Source: Clostridiales bacterium (GTDB lineage Bacteria > Bacillota > Clostridia > Lachnospirales > Lachnospiraceae). Taken from it: a stretch of DNA of 6,443 bases. Of the stretch, positions 6,370 to 6,443 are shown in pieces. The notes under the pieces were generated by a model. It was not told where the DNA came from, ran no database searches, and saw only the letters and a program-made list of their open reading frames with translations. The stretch lies in assembly GCA_019420405.1 (NCBI GenBank), contig JAHZHF010000029.1, positions 12,655-19,097 of the forward strand. Direction: 5' to 3'. The position numbers and the translations under genes were made by a program. Numbering within the stretch: the first letter of the stretch is position 1; every line of letters begins with the position of its first letter.

Positions 6370-6430
6370 AGAAGTAAGGCGCGGCTGAAAGGATTTTTGA
6401 TCTTGATAGTCCTCAAGCCGCGCCACTTCT
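6370..6430. other. GC-rich stem-loop next to the palindrome, possible terminator
   Basis: AGAAGT (6370-6375), a two-base bulge, then GGCGCGGCT (6378-6386) pair perfectly with 6416-6430: a 15-bp stem with a 29-nt loop that can pair AGGA with TCCT inside. Read rightward it is followed shortly by TTTT (6434-6437), so it might terminate the MATE transcript, but the T-run is short and displaced. It starts four bases after the palindrome's outer arm and may belong to the same repeat unit. Bases 6431-6443 show nothing further. Confidence 0.55.
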
Positions 6431-6443
6431 ACGTTTTCAGCCT

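Noticed and set aside
6205..6426. Minus-strand 73-codon open frame starting with GTG
   Set aside because: It runs through the GC-rich hairpin and the right arm of the palindrome, has no Shine-Dalgarno, and the mirrored left arm does not keep the frame. Probably a chance open frame in a repeat.

Overview
The window looks like chromosomal DNA of a Gram-positive clostridium, most likely a Lachnospiraceae-type gut anaerobe. The reasons are strong AGGAGG-type ribosome binding sites, a lipoprotein binding protein, a maltose-type CUT1 sugar transporter without its own ATPase gene, and a YesN-type response regulator in the same operon. Coding DNA is fairly GC-rich and the intergenic DNA is AT-rich. 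The genus assignment is inference from family resemblance, not from a search.

Layout. A leftward (minus-strand) operon fills about 4500 to 1. In transcription order it holds a lipoprotein sugar-binding protein (malE-like, 4500-3214), an intercistronic hairpin with a T-run (3183-3153), malF (3131-1725), malG (1725-865, overlapping malF's stop) and a two-component response regulator (858 to beyond base 1). The regulator is cut by the window edge, so its DNA-binding domain is not visible. A divergent intergenic region (4501-4683) carries promoters for both directions. It also holds an 8-bp perfect inverted repeat whose two arms each contain a TTGACA hexamer. A rightward gene for a MATE-family multidrug/cation exporter follows (4684-6030). 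The last 413 bases hold no convincing gene. They are dominated by a long imperfect palindrome (about 6029-6366) that begins at the MATE stop codon, followed by a separate GC-rich stem-loop (6370-6430).

How the genes work together. The lipoprotein captures a maltose/maltodextrin-like oligosaccharide at the cell surface and delivers it to the MalF-MalG channel. The energising ATPase is presumably a shared MsmK/MalK-type protein encoded elsewhere. The intercistronic terminator would let the binding protein be made in excess of the permeases. The co-transcribed response regulator suggests a sensor kinase senses sugar or transport state and the regulator acts on this or a related operon; both points are inference. 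The MATE gene is transcribed from its own promoter and has no evident metabolic link to the transporter.

The transporter and MATE genes are ordinary in kind. The least explained sequence is the roughly 340-bp palindromic element downstream of the MATE gene, which looks like a miniature inverted-repeat element or a structured RNA.
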